Assembly: GCA_905182635.1 (NCBI GenBank) | Contig: CAJJCM010000008.1 | Location: forward strand, 1-45,083 | Origin: an uncultured Candidatus Poseidoniales archaeon | GTDB taxonomy: Archaea > Thermoplasmatota > Poseidoniia > Poseidoniales > Poseidoniaceae | Direction of reading: 5' to 3' | Length of the DNA: 45,083 bases | Part shown: positions 7,185 to 16,747 of the stretch, in pieces | Numbering within the stretch: the first letter of the stretch is position 1 | Layout: each line of letters begins with the position of its first letter | Notes under the pieces: model-generated | The model's database searches: none | The model's input: only the letters and a program-made list of their open reading frames with translations | Told to the model about the DNA's origin: nothing | Translations under genes and position numbers: made by a program

Positions 7185-7607
7185 ATGGGCAGAACTCTTG
7201 AGTGGCGGTGGTTTGCCATTATAGGCGCCATATTGGTCGGTCAATCCTTTGTTGATTTTACTCCCGAAGGTCCTTGGAACTCACGTTCTTTCTCTAGAGG
7301 TATGCTCGGATTAGTCGGATTATCGTGCCTTTATCTGGCTTGGTTTCGATGGGCATTTGACCGTAAAGGCGTAGCACCGACAATCAATTTGTGGACTGCA
7401 CCAGAAGAGACATGGAGAAATGTGTTACTGATTGGACTTGGATGTTTATTATTTGTCAAAGCAACGGCATGGGTTGATGTGAAGGGTTGGATGCCCGAAC
7501 CAACTGGGATGATTCTAACGCTTATTGGATGTTTAGTTGTCCTTAATGCACTCTATGTTGGACTGATTACAGTCGGGCCTTTGGCTCCTTCCTCGGAAGA
7601 AGAATGA
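7185..7607 (+). CDS. Small four-helix membrane protein
   Basis: The predicted 140-residue protein has four hydrophobic stretches: WFAIIGAILVGQSFVDF, a second around LGLVGLSCLYLAWF, a third around VLLIGLGCLLFVKATAW, and GMILTLIGCLVVLNALYVGL. It ends in a short acidic tail (SSEEE). No family is recognised. ATG 7185 is preferred because the longer frame from 7131 adds a hydrophilic, Arg-rich segment and would overlap the start codon of the divergent GalU-like gene. The gene stops two bases before the convergent HEAT-like gene. Confidence 0.6.
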   Translation: MGRTLEWRWFAIIGAILVGQSFVDFTPEGPWNSRSFSRGMLGLVGLSCLYLAWFRWAFDRKGVAPTINLWTAPEETWRNVLLIGLGCLLFVKATAWVDVKGWMPEPTGMILTLIGCLVVLNALYVGLITVGPLAPSSEEE

Positions 7608-7609
7608 GC

Positions 7610-9094
7610 TCAATCATCGATGAAGCCAAGTTCTTGGTCCAGTATATCATACGCATCTTCTACCGATGGCAATTCTCCTGAATCGTCCATATCACTGTGA
7701 AGAGCAGGACGAATTTCAGGAAGAGTGGGTTGTTCCCCCTCTCCAGCAAACCAAGCTTGCCATAGAAGGCTTCGTTCAGGTCGCCGATGTGTGAGTGGTT
7801 CCCAAAGCGGTTCAAGTGGGCAGCCTTGTTGTTTGAAATCTTGCAGACGTGCTGCGAAATGGTCAGGTGAAACTTCTTCCATTCGCATCAATAATTCACG
7901 CATTCGGGAGCGAACGACTTCGTCGCCATCTTGCCAAAGAATAGGGAGAAGGTGGCGTTCGTCCTCGGGGTATTGTTCGATATAATCGCGCAAAAATGGG
8001 ACAAGATTTCGGCGGACAATCGGAAGTGGGTGATGTGCTAATTTTGCGATAGTATCCGCCCATAATTCGGAATCGAGGAATCGTAAATCGCCTACAGTTG
8101 AACTTGCAGCGGCGAGAACTCCTTCATCTTGGTCGGCAAGCATGTCGTTCAGAAACGGTACCGCATCCCATTCGAGACGGCGGAACATTCGGGTGAGGAC
8201 ATCTGACATCCCTCGCTTGACAAGAAGTTCGTCACGCTGATGAAGGCGTTTCGCAAGTTCAAGTCCCGTGTCTCGATTAAATTCAATCGCCTTAGCAAGA
8301 CAAAGAGTCACACGAGCTGCTACTTCAGCCTCAGGGTCTGAGGCTCGGCGAAGAAGTATGGTATCGAGACCAAGGGGTTCGATCAAGTTTGGTCGCTGAA
8401 GGAGCAGGCGTACCCATTCCATCAGCAAAAGACGCCGGTCAAGGGTGTCGTTTTCTAATTTTTCAATCAACCAACGGGCTGCTGTAACACCAGCATCATG
8501 CGCAACAACCCCTGAATTGCGAGGGATGACTGCGTGTGGGTCCCATTCCACCTGATGGGGGCCAACGTCAGGTTGTGTGTGCCAGGTCCCGGGGCGTTCA
8601 GCCAAAGCAATCGATTCGACCAGATGGTATCCTTGGTGTACCGGTTGACCATGAGGAGAGGTGGATAAACCGTTGAGCAGCGAAATAGCCAGCCACCAAC
8701 GGTCAGTGTTCGGGGCTGATTGGTCGAACGCTTGAGCCAACCAATCGGTCGCTACAGTAAAGAGCAGGCTTTCCGCAACTTTGTCAACGCGCCTATGGAG
8801 CCATTTTTGATGTACTTCAAATGGGTCATCGCTGAGGTTCATTCGATGAGGTACGATCAAATCGACAACAGTGTTGAGGTTCGATTCAAACATGCCTCGG
8901 TCCATTTGCAGAATTCCAATCCCCTGTTCAATGACTGAAGCGGGTGAAAGTGGTTGAATTGGTGGAAAATCAGGGTCTGTCATTGGTGGTTGAGGGAGTG
9001 GCCATGCAAGAGTACCTCGTTCCAAGGCTTTGACCAGACCCGTTGCTACTGCCTCGAAGACAGTGTCTGACAATTTTGTTCGCTCTTTTCCCAT
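7610..9094 (-). CDS. HEAT-like repeat protein, 494 aa
   Basis: A soluble, mostly helical protein. The region from about residue 210 to 400 has repeating helical units with Asp/Glu-Ala turns (DPEAEVAARVTLCLAKAI, DEGVLAAASSTVGDL, PIVRRNLVPFLRDYI, DEVVRSRMRELLMRM). This is the appearance of HEAT or PBS-lyase-like repeats used as protein-binding scaffolds. The N-terminal 200 residues and the acidic C-terminal 40 residues are not recognisable. The gene begins 33 bases after the TFB gene on the same strand with GAGGT six bases before ATG, so the two are probably co-transcribed. A role linked to transcription is possible but is only an inference from context. Confidence 0.65.
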   Translation of the reverse strand: MGKERTKLSDTVFEAVATGLVKALERGTLAWPLPQPPMTDPDFPPIQPLSPASVIEQGIGILQMDRGMFESNLNTVVDLIVPHRMNLSDDPFEVHQKWLHRRVDKVAESLLFTVATDWLAQAFDQSAPNTDRWWLAISLLNGLSTSPHGQPVHQGYHLVESIALAERPGTWHTQPDVGPHQVEWDPHAVIPRNSGVVAHDAGVTAARWLIEKLENDTLDRRLLLMEWVRLLLQRPNLIEPLGLDTILLRRASDPEAEVAARVTLCLAKAIEFNRDTGLELAKRLHQRDELLVKRGMSDVLTRMFRRLEWDAVPFLNDMLADQDEGVLAAASSTVGDLRFLDSELWADTIAKLAHHPLPIVRRNLVPFLRDYIEQYPEDERHLLPILWQDGDEVVRSRMRELLMRMEEVSPDHFAARLQDFKQQGCPLEPLWEPLTHRRPERSLLWQAWFAGEGEQPTLPEIRPALHSDMDDSGELPSVEDAYDILDQELGFIDD

Positions 9095-9127
9095 GGTGAG
9101 ACCTCAAGGTTCCAACAGGCTCTCGCT

Positions 9128-10057
9128 TCAAATATCAAGCTCAATGTTGAGATTTTGAATCAATTCCTTGTAACGGTTACGAATAGTGACTTCGGTTACA
9201 CCAGCGACTTCAGCAACTTCTCGTTGTGTTCTACGCTTCCCGCATAAAACCGAGGCGATGTAAATGATTGATGCTGCGATTCCAGTAGGTCCACGTCCAC
9301 TTGTCAATTCCTTTTCTTGGGCTGCTTTGATGAGTTCGTAAGCCTTGGCTTCGACTTCAGCATCTAATCCAAGCCCGGAACAGAATCGGGAAATGTAATC
9401 TTCAGGCCCTGTTGGCATGATTTTCATTTTGAGTTCTCGGACCATGAAACGGTAAGTACGACCGATTTCTTTTCGGCCAGTACGTGAGGCTTGACCGATC
9501 TCATCGAGTGTTCGAGGAACACCGCATTGGCGGCAAGCTGCGTAAAGGGATGCTGCTGCAACACCTTCAATCGAACGGCCACGGATCAGTCGCTTGTCAA
9601 CTGCTTTCTTGTAATTGACTGCTGCTGCTTCACGGACAGACTTTGGAAGTTCAAGGCGGCTTGCCATACGGTCCAACTCGGCCAAAGCCATAGCGAGATT
9701 ACGTTCTGTAGCGTTGGATACTCTGCTTCTCTTTTGCCACTTACGCATTCGGTAGAATTGCGATCTGTAACGTGAATTAATGGTTTTCCCAGAGTAATCT
9801 TTGTTTTGCCAATCGATGTCTGTCGAGAGACCTTTGTCGTGGAGCATAACGGTCATTGGAGCACCGGTTCGGGCGCGCTGATCACCTTGTTCAGGGGAGA
9901 ATACACGCCATTCAGCACCTTGGTCGATGACGTTGTCTTCCAACACTAATCCACAGTCCTCGCAAACGACTTCGCCACGAGTTTCGTCGCGAGTTAGAGT
10001 TCGACTTCCACAATCACTGCATTTTACAATATCTTCTACTTGTTGTTCATCTGCCAT
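9128..10057 (-). CDS. tfb: Transcription initiation factor IIB (TFB)
   Basis: TFB binds the TBP-TATA complex and recruits RNA polymerase. The 309-residue protein has the complete archaeal layout. It begins with an N-terminal zinc ribbon with two CxxC pairs (KCSDCG ... VVCEDCG), then the B-reader/linker (GAEWRVFS), then two cyclin-like repeats. The second cyclin repeat ends in a helix-turn-helix that reads the BRE ([21 protein letters not shown]). No expected residue is missing. A TATA box lies upstream at 10139-10146. The HEAT-like gene follows closely on the same strand. Confidence 0.97.
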   Translation of the reverse strand: MADEQQVEDIVKCSDCGSRTLTRDETRGEVVCEDCGLVLEDNVIDQGAEWRVFSPEQGDQRARTGAPMTVMLHDKGLSTDIDWQNKDYSGKTINSRYRSQFYRMRKWQKRSRVSNATERNLAMALAELDRMASRLELPKSVREAAAVNYKKAVDKRLIRGRSIEGVAAASLYAACRQCGVPRTLDEIGQASRTGRKEIGRTYRFMVRELKMKIMPTGPEDYISRFCSGLGLDAEVEAKAYELIKAAQEKELTSGRGPTGIAASIIYIASVLCGKRRTQREVAEVAGVTEVTIRNRYKELIQNLNIELDI

Positions 10058-10138
10058 ATGTATTCCTCATATCTCGCCCTTGCCGAGCCTTACCGCTCAA
10101 CTCACTAGGGAACCTTATTATACACCGATATCCAACTG

Positions 10139-10146
10139 TATATAAA
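10139..10146 (-). promoter_or_regulatory. TATA box of the tfb gene
   Basis: On the minus strand the sequence reads TTTATATA, an exact match to the archaeal TTTAWATA consensus. Initiation about 26 bases downstream, near 10116, would leave a leader of about 58 bases before the tfb start codon. The rest of the 223-base divergent gap to the aconitase-like gene is AT-rich near 10100-10170. No second clear TATA element for the plus-strand gene was found. Confidence 0.65.
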
Positions 10147-10280
10147 TCTAATTATTCATAGTCTTAAACTTGTGGATTCAGAAAACTGTGTTTTTGTGCA
10201 AAAATTCAAACATACCCCCCAAGGGATTTTCCCGAACCGGTTATCAACACTGAGCGCTTGAAAGGATTTGAGGGAGAGGG

Positions 10281-12269
10281 ATGAGGGAAAACTGGCCGCC
10301 GGCAAAAATAGCCCTTGACCCTGAAAAAAGGGTTCTCTTTCTTACCAAAGATTTAGAGCTTATCAAACAACAATTGTATAATGGTCTGGATTTGAAAATG
10401 GAAGATTTGTCCATTGATGATTTGCTTGATGACATCAATACAGATGTCATGACGCCAGCATGGGTTTGTTTTGACCATGACCCTGTCGAAATTTCAAAGA
10501 ATGCATATGCTGGATTGATGCATAACGGATTAAGGGTGTTTAGTGAAAATGCGCTCAAAAATGGAAACTTTGAAGTCATTGTTTCTGGACAACGAAAAGG
10601 AACTGGTTCGTCGAGAGAAACCGCGGCTCAGTGTGAACGTTGGGCTGGGATAAACATCGTCATCGCCGCCTCTTTTGCCCCCATACATGAACAAAATAAT
10701 ATCAACCTCGGCCAACTGATGGGTGACCATACAATGCTCGAACGTTTACAAAAAGGCGACATTCTTCCCCTTGAAGAGTTTACAGCACGCTATGATGAAG
10801 TCACAAAAATTATTCTTGAAAAGGGAGGGTTATTCCCTTTTGCAAAATCACTCAAATCAGGAGAAGTCACACTCCCTCCAATGGATACCCCCTCTCGCCC
10901 AATGACCATGGCTGAGAAAATTATTGCTCGTAACCTCGTAGGACAGGTTGAAGGGCAATGTGTCAAACCAGATGACCCTGTTATCGTTGAAGTCCAAGGT
11001 GGATACTCTCATGAATTCACCACTGCCCAAGTTCATACATTTCTTCAAAACGAATACGGTGAAGAATACACATTGCCGAATCCGAATAAATTTGCTGTTT
11101 TTGAGGACCATTTGCTTTACGCCCATCACAACCCGAAGTTTGTTCCTTTCATGGACAAAGTCCAAACTTTGCGGGATTTACAAGTTGAATTCCAAAAGCA
11201 TACATCTGTTCGCGACTACTCCGCCAAAGATGGTGTCTCGCCTGGCATTTGTCATCAGGTCGCCCGTGAAGAATTCATTGAAGTGGGTGATTTCATCCAA
11301 GCCACCGACTCACATACTTGCATGGGTGGCGCTTCAAACGCACTCACTTGGGGCGTTGGTGCGACAGAATACGCCAACCTCGTAAGTGCTGGATTTACTT
11401 TCGTCAAAGTCCCTGAATCAATCCGGTTTGAATTGGTCGGTACACTCGCACCTGGGTGCACTGCTAAAGACGTGATTCTCTACATATTAGCCGATCATGC
11501 TCGAGAAGAGTTAACCTTGAATCGAAGTATGGAATTTGGTGGAGAAGGATTAGCGAGCCTCTCGATTGATGAACGAGCCACATTGTGCAACATGGCTACA
11601 GAATGTTCGGGTCGGACTGGGATTTGTGAAGCTGATGACTTACTGTTTGAATGGATGATTAAATCTCAACCTCATTTGAATCGAGAGGCTCAAAAGAACC
11701 GTTCGGTTCATTCCGATGAAGGCGCTGAATATCACGGTGGGGTCCACATCATCAACATGTCTGAGATTCAACCCATGGTTGCTCATCCGGGAGACCCTGA
11801 CAAAGGCATTCCAAGCGACCCTACCAACGGTGCGAATATTGCTGAAATTGGTGATGTATCAATCGATATCGCATACGGTGGCTCCTGCACTGCTGGGAAA
11901 GCAGATGACATAGCCTACTATGCTCAAGTGTGCCAGGCTGCTGAAAATGCTGGTTTGGTCGTCAAAGATGGAGTTGAATTCTACATCCAATACGGCTCTG
12001 GTATCGTCAAAGATTTGGCTGTTGAAGAAGGCTGGCATGATTTGTTTGGTCGAGTCGGGGTCAATCTCATCGACCCCGGGTGTGGCGCATGCATTGGTGC
12101 AGGGCCCGGCGTTTCTATTACGCCTGAACAGGTGACAGTGTCGGCGATTAATCGAAATTTCCAAGGACGTTCAGGGCCCGGGAAACTCTACCTCGCCAGC
12201 CCACTGACCGTTGCCGCATCCGCATTCATGGGAACCATCACATCATGGCATGATGAATTATTCAACTAA
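10281..12269 (+). CDS. Aconitase/isopropylmalate isomerase superfamily protein, swivel domain first
   Basis: A [4Fe-4S] hydro-lyase of the aconitase, homoaconitase and isopropylmalate isomerase superfamily. The usual small-subunit swivel domain is N-terminal (about residues 60-190, with SGQRKGTGSSRE and NNINLGQL). The large catalytic part follows (about 205-662) with cluster cysteines C347 in TDSHTCMGG and C601/C604 in DPGCGACIGAGPG. The ending NRNFQGRSG ... YLASPLTVAASAF is LeuC/homoaconitase-like, while GICHQV recalls AcnA. Swivel-first order is otherwise known from AcnB, but the AcnB HEAT-like domain is absent. GAGGGAGAGGG directly before ATG 10281 is a strong ribosome-binding site. Substrate is undecided: citrate, homocitrate or isopropylmalate are all possible, and no leucine or lysine pathway gene is adjacent. 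Confidence 0.85.
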   Translation: MRENWPPAKIALDPEKRVLFLTKDLELIKQQLYNGLDLKMEDLSIDDLLDDINTDVMTPAWVCFDHDPVEISKNAYAGLMHNGLRVFSENALKNGNFEVIVSGQRKGTGSSRETAAQCERWAGINIVIAASFAPIHEQNNINLGQLMGDHTMLERLQKGDILPLEEFTARYDEVTKIILEKGGLFPFAKSLKSGEVTLPPMDTPSRPMTMAEKIIARNLVGQVEGQCVKPDDPVIVEVQGGYSHEFTTAQVHTFLQNEYGEEYTLPNPNKFAVFEDHLLYAHHNPKFVPFMDKVQTLRDLQVEFQKHTSVRDYSAKDGVSPGICHQVAREEFIEVGDFIQATDSHTCMGGASNALTWGVGATEYANLVSAGFTFVKVPESIRFELVGTLAPGCTAKDVILYILADHAREELTLNRSMEFGGEGLASLSIDERATLCNMATECSGRTGICEADDLLFEWMIKSQPHLNREAQKNRSVHSDEGAEYHGGVHIINMSEIQPMVAHPGDPDKGIPSDPTNGANIAEIGDVSIDIAYGGSCTAGKADDIAYYAQVCQAAENAGLVVKDGVEFYIQYGSGIVKDLAVEEGWHDLFGRVGVNLIDPGCGACIGAGPGVSITPEQVTVSAINRNFQGRSGPGKLYLASPLTVAASAFMGTITSWHDELFN

Positions 12270-12413
12270 TTCGGAAGGGTTCTAAATCCTCAAAAAAGAA
12301 GTTCGTTGATGGTGTTCGGTCTTAGACATTAAAAACCGTCGGTAAACATGGTTGCCTACCACATAGGCCCGATGTCATCAGGACAGAGGAGGACCTGTGC
12401 TGGAGGAATACCC

Positions 12414-14561
12414 ATGACTGGCATCGCACAAAAACTCGCATCGAATCAAAAGCAAGTTGCAATTTCTGAGTTTTTTGAGAAAAACAAGCACTTTCTCGGA
12501 TTTGATTCCCTCGCACGTTCTCTCATCACTGCCGTAAAAGAGGCTGTTGACAATGCACTGGATGCATGTGAAGAAGCCCGAATCCTACCAACGATTCGAA
12601 TCAAGGTCACAAAAGTCGATATAAAGAAAGACATCATCAAGATGGTCGTTGAAGATAATGGGCCAGGTATACCTCAAAAGAGCATTGAGAAAGTGTTTGG
12701 ACAACTTCTTTTTGGTTCGCGTTTCCACGCAATTCGACAATCTCGCGGCCAACAAGGAATTGGCATTACTGGCGTAGTCATGTATTGTCAATTAACCACC
12801 GGGCGAACAACCCATGTCCGCTCAAAGATTGCTACAGAACCGACCGCTGCTTTTGTCGACATCGGGCTTGATACTCGAAAAAATAAGGCGACGAAGGCCA
12901 ATGCAGGACGTGAAATCTGGTACAATGAGGATGGAACTGGTAAAGAGCATGGAACTGAAGTGACTGCTGAAATGAAAGCGAAATACCAGAAAGGCCGTCA
13001 AAGTGTTTGGCAATACCTTCGCATGACCAGTATTGTTAACCCGCATGCTGAGATTATTTTTACTGACCCTGATGGAGAAACACATCATTGGACTCGGGTA
13101 ACCCAACGGTTACCAACAAAAGTCGAAAGCATCAAACCCCATCCTCATGGCATTGAATTGGGTCAACTGCAACGGATGATTGCTGAATCAACCGATTTGA
13201 ATTTGAACCATTTCTTACTCAATAACTTCTCAGGAGTGACCAATCGTGCTCGCAAAGAATTATGTCAAGCAGCAGAAATTGAAGGCACGAGAAAAATGAA
13301 GAGTGTCAAAGGTGACGATATCCGTTCCCTCCTCGAAGCCTTCCAAGGTGAACGGTTGTTCAACGGACTACCTGTTAAATTACTCAAACCACCAACAAAT
13401 TGTTTGTCACCGATTGAGGAATTACTCATCAAAAAAGGTCTATCCAAGACCATTGACTCTCGTTTCGTATCAACACTTACCCGAGTCCCCAACGTAACGC
13501 AAGGAAATCCGTTCCAAATTGAAGTCGGTTTGATCTTTGGGGGGGGCATGGCTGGGGATAAACCAGTTGAAATTCTTCGTTTCGCCAACCGTGTTCCGCT
13601 TATGTATCAACAAGGTGGCTGCTTACTCACCAAAGCAATAGAAAGTGTCGATTGGCGTCAATACGGATTAGACCAAGCCGGTGGCAAAGGTGTACCAAAA
13701 GGTCCAGCTGCAATCTTAGTTCATCTCGCCAGCACAAATGTTCAATTTACTTCCGAAGCAAAAGAGGCTCTGGCTGATAACGCTGAAGTCATGGAAGAAG
13801 CAAGAAGGGCAATGCTCGAGGTGGGTCGCGGCTTACGAAAGCATTTGGAAAAGAAAAAGAAAATGGCGAAAACCAAGGAAAAGTTCGAACTCATCAATGA
13901 TATTTTACCAGCCATTGCAGAAAAATCGGCTCAAATCCTTGAACGTCCGGTGCCGGAACTCTCAGGTTCAATTACCAAGATTATGTCTGCTGTTATTTCA
14001 GAATCGACGACAGAATGGAATAAAGAAACAAAGCAAACGGATGTTGAGATTGTCTTGTTCAATTATACAACACGGGTGCGTGCTTACACAATTCTCGCAA
14101 CCTGGCCAGAAAAATCAGGTGCTACGATGGTACTGAATGATACTGGGGGTCGGAAAGAAGCGCTTGGCGTATGGGCTTGGAAACTCGATTCATTACAGCC
14201 TGGTGGAAAAACAACGATTTCCTACAGTCTTAGCGGATTGGAACGCGGTGATTGGACTGAAACTGAAGTCTTGTTTCGAGGCTCTCAAGATGTCATCGGA
14301 GCTACAAAAATGGATGAAACATTCCTCCAAGAAATTCTCCGCCAAGAGCAACTCATGGACGAAAGCGGCATTGAGTCTCCTGAGGCTGAATCTGAAAAGA
14401 ACGAAGTTCCAAGTGAGCCTGTTGAAGAAAATGCGCCACCTGCAATCGCCCCGCCTGAATCTGAAAAGGACGAAGTATCCAATGAGTCTGTTGAAGAAAA
14501 TGTGCCACCTGCAATCGCCCCGCCTGATGGCCAGCGTACCTTGTTTGGAGGTGGGGTCTAA
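12414..14561 (+). CDS. top6B: DNA topoisomerase VI subunit B
   Basis: This is the ATPase subunit of the type IIB topoisomerase that relaxes and decatenates DNA by passing one duplex through another. The GHKL ATP-binding motifs are clear: EAVDNALDA with the Mg-binding Asn47, DNGPGI, and GQQGIGITG of the lid. An H2TH region and the transducer domain follow. ATG 12414 is set by GGAGGA six bases upstream and by family alignment; the open extension to 12348 is ignored. The product is 715 residues, longer than typical (about 530-630), because of a C-terminal acidic tail with two copies of a 23-residue repeat. The tail ends in GQRTLFGGGV, which resembles a sliding-clamp-binding peptide. The stop codon overlaps the top6A start by one base. 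Confidence 0.95.
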   Translation: MTGIAQKLASNQKQVAISEFFEKNKHFLGFDSLARSLITAVKEAVDNALDACEEARILPTIRIKVTKVDIKKDIIKMVVEDNGPGIPQKSIEKVFGQLLFGSRFHAIRQSRGQQGIGITGVVMYCQLTTGRTTHVRSKIATEPTAAFVDIGLDTRKNKATKANAGREIWYNEDGTGKEHGTEVTAEMKAKYQKGRQSVWQYLRMTSIVNPHAEIIFTDPDGETHHWTRVTQRLPTKVESIKPHPHGIELGQLQRMIAESTDLNLNHFLLNNFSGVTNRARKELCQAAEIEGTRKMKSVKGDDIRSLLEAFQGERLFNGLPVKLLKPPTNCLSPIEELLIKKGLSKTIDSRFVSTLTRVPNVTQGNPFQIEVGLIFGGGMAGDKPVEILRFANRVPLMYQQGGCLLTKAIESVDWRQYGLDQAGGKGVPKGPAAILVHLASTNVQFTSEAKEALADNAEVMEEARRAMLEVGRGLRKHLEKKKKMAKTKEKFELINDILPAIAEKSAQILERPVPELSGSITKIMSAVISESTTEWNKETKQTDVEIVLFNYTTRVRAYTILATWPEKSGATMVLNDTGGRKEALGVWAWKLDSLQPGGKTTISYSLSGLERGDWTETEVLFRGSQDVIGATKMDETFLQEILRQEQLMDESGIESPEAESEKNEVPSEPVEENAPPAIAPPESEKDEVSNESVEENVPPAIAPPDGQRTLFGGGV
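14388..14525 (+). repeat. Two in-frame 69-base tandem repeats in the top6B tail
   Basis: Positions 14388-14456 and 14457-14525 encode two 23-residue copies that begin ESEK and end PPAIAPP, differing at five residues. The copies are head to tail with no spacer and keep the frame. This points to a fairly recent duplication in a flexible acidic tail. Confidence 0.85.
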
Positions 14562-15658
14562 TGTTCCGATCTCGTACCCCTGAAGAAACAAAAACCGCAA
14601 TGCACAAAGTTGTTGAAGAAATGTATGACCGAATCGTCAAAGGTGAGCCACCAACGATGACTCTTCCTGTACGGACCAAAACAAACATTGCTTTTGATAA
14701 GAAACTCGGCGTGTACAAATACGGCAAAAAGCAATCCGTTCGCGATGCAACCAGTCTTGGTTCAGCCAAACAATTGCTTCGGACATTACACGTTGTTGAA
14801 TTCATTGAAGAAATGCTTGATGCGGGTAAATCTTCGACCTTGAGAGAAATGTACTATATTTCTGAAGGGTGGGGGATGGGTAAGTTCGGTAGCCAAAACG
14901 ATTCCAATAATTTGGCTGAGGATTTGGAAATCGTAACGAAGTGTTTGCGTGAAGATTTCAAATTACGCCCTGAAGAAGATGGTGCGCGAATGATCGGTAA
15001 TTTGACTCTTCGCGAACGCAACCGGCGCGGTGAATGGATGCGAATCAATGCGCGCGATGATGTCGGCGACTCAGGATACGGCGTACCGTATAACGTCGAA
15101 TTAGAAAAAATTGAATTGCTTGAACATGACATTGATTTCATCATGGCCATCGAGACCGGTGGTATGTTTGACCGTTTGATTGAGAATGGATTCGATGAAC
15201 AATATCGTTGTGGTTTACTCCATCTCAAAGGTCAGCCTGCCCGTTCAACGCGTCGAATCATGAAGCGTATGAGTGAAGAATGGGATTTGCCCGTTGTTGT
15301 CTTCCTTGACGGCGATCCGTGGTCCTTCCGTATCTTTGCTTCAATCGCTTATGGTGCAATTAAAACTGCACATATTTCGGAATATCTTGCTACACCATCG
15401 GCCACTTATCTCGGCATCACTGCGGATGATATTGTCGCTTATGAGTTGCCAAGCGATGATTTGTCAAAGAAAGATATTGAAGCATTGAATGCTGAACTTA
15501 CCGACCCACGGTTTGCCGACAGTTGGTGGCAAGAACAAATCAATATGATGTTGGAACTTGGAAAGAAAGCCGAACAACAATCGTTGGCCAAATACGGTTT
15601 GGATTTCGTAACTGAAACGTACTTGCCCGAGAAATTAGCTGAATTAGGATTGGCTTGA
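14561..15658 (+). CDS. top6A: DNA topoisomerase VI subunit A
   Basis: This is the DNA-cleaving subunit, related to eukaryotic Spo11. The winged-helix CAP domain carries the catalytic tyrosine pair in LREMYYISEGW (residues 98-99). The Toprim domain follows, with the metal-binding Glu in IETGGMF and the DGDPW aspartates. The 365-residue length is normal. The start overlaps the last base of the top6B stop codon (TAATG), so translation is likely coupled and the two subunits are made together. The product is complete. Confidence 0.96.
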   Translation: MFRSRTPEETKTAMHKVVEEMYDRIVKGEPPTMTLPVRTKTNIAFDKKLGVYKYGKKQSVRDATSLGSAKQLLRTLHVVEFIEEMLDAGKSSTLREMYYISEGWGMGKFGSQNDSNNLAEDLEIVTKCLREDFKLRPEEDGARMIGNLTLRERNRRGEWMRINARDDVGDSGYGVPYNVELEKIELLEHDIDFIMAIETGGMFDRLIENGFDEQYRCGLLHLKGQPARSTRRIMKRMSEEWDLPVVVFLDGDPWSFRIFASIAYGAIKTAHISEYLATPSATYLGITADDIVAYELPSDDLSKKDIEALNAELTDPRFADSWWQEQINMMLELGKKAEQQSLAKYGLDFVTETYLPEKLAELGLA

Positions 15659-15700
15659 GGCGCGCAAGGATTCATTGGGGATGAAGGCCGAGGACGGGTC

Positions 15701-16738
15701 ATGGCAGAGGGTGCATCGCAACGGTCTCCCTGGGCTCGTGGCTTGGCCATTTCAGGGGCTCTTTTTCTTGTGCTTGGAGCGATCATTGTGTCTTCACAGA
15801 ACGAGGCTCTTGATTCGGTTTTTGACCCGAGAGAAATATCTATTGCTCAAATTGAAGGTGAGAATGATGTTCGCTTTGATGTTCAAAAGGACGGATGCTA
15901 TATGGCGCTTGTCAAGGACGGCGAGTCTGATATGGATGTCACGCTGACTCCAATTATTGGCTCTGATACAGCAAACGAAGCACTGGTGCCGGAATCATGT
16001 TTTTCTGATTGGTTTCCAATGGCCTCGGATGGAGTGGTTTTTGAAATTCACGAACAATGGATTGCAGATGAAAATGGCGAAATGTTTGCTTCGAGTTCAT
16101 GTTCTGAAGAAAAATGTCAAGAACAAACTGTTTGGCTGGCCCACATTGATCAATGGCAGGAACTCAAAATTTTTGAATCCGGTGGGTTAATATTCGGATT
16201 CGGCATCTGTTGCCTCGGTTTCTTATTCCTCCCGATTGCCGGAATTCTTGCGTATTCAGCACGCAGTAATAGGATTCATGGCGCAGTGAGAATTGTTGGC
16301 CCCAATGGCGAATTGCTTCAATCCTTTGAGAATCAAGAAGAAATGCTGGCGGCGATGGAAGGCCAAAATAGCCCACTCCACCAGAATGCCAGCAATGAAA
16401 ATCTTGGAGAGGATCCCGAACATGACGATGGGTTTGTAGATGGGTCGAAGGATGTCACACAGGGAACCCTCATGACAACTGAGCAAGTCTATGCCTTTAT
16501 GCGAGGCGATGCACCTGAAGCAGTTCGGCAAGTTGGTGACCCCTTCGCCGACTCTCCCGCACCGGTCAAACAAACGGTCGAACGCCCAGTTGCGAATACA
16601 GAAGTCATTTCAGATTGGGATACTGGAGGTGGGGACGAAATTAAAACGCCATCGAGTAGCCCAACCCGCCGAAAACCAATGGAACTCAAAGAGGAAAACT
16701 CCGAATCAAAGAATTGGTCGGTTTGGGATGACATGTGA
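15701..16738 (+). CDS. Two-helix membrane protein with Cys-containing outer domain
   Basis: Transmembrane helix 1 is at about residues 13-31 and helix 2 at about 162-187. The 130 residues between them are acidic, contain five cysteines and probably face outside. The C-terminal 150 residues are hydrophilic and presumably cytoplasmic, ending in KNWSVWDDM. Just after helix 2 comes a short domain (IHGAVRIVGPNGELLQSF). The family is not recognised. It begins 42 bases after top6A, and the next membrane protein begins ten bases after its stop, so all appear to be in one operon. The overall architecture is shared with the following gene, suggesting that the two work as partners. Confidence 0.65.
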   Translation: MAEGASQRSPWARGLAISGALFLVLGAIIVSSQNEALDSVFDPREISIAQIEGENDVRFDVQKDGCYMALVKDGESDMDVTLTPIIGSDTANEALVPESCFSDWFPMASDGVVFEIHEQWIADENGEMFASSSCSEEKCQEQTVWLAHIDQWQELKIFESGGLIFGFGICCLGFLFLPIAGILAYSARSNRIHGAVRIVGPNGELLQSFENQEEMLAAMEGQNSPLHQNASNENLGEDPEHDDGFVDGSKDVTQGTLMTTEQVYAFMRGDAPEAVRQVGDPFADSPAPVKQTVERPVANTEVISDWDTGGGDEIKTPSSSPTRRKPMELKEENSESKNWSVWDDM

Positions 16739-16747
16739 GTGGTATAC

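Noticed and set aside
13303-14136. Plus-strand frames in other registers inside top6B
   Set aside because: The GHKL and transducer motifs of top6B occupy this stretch. The alternatives lack start signals and family features.
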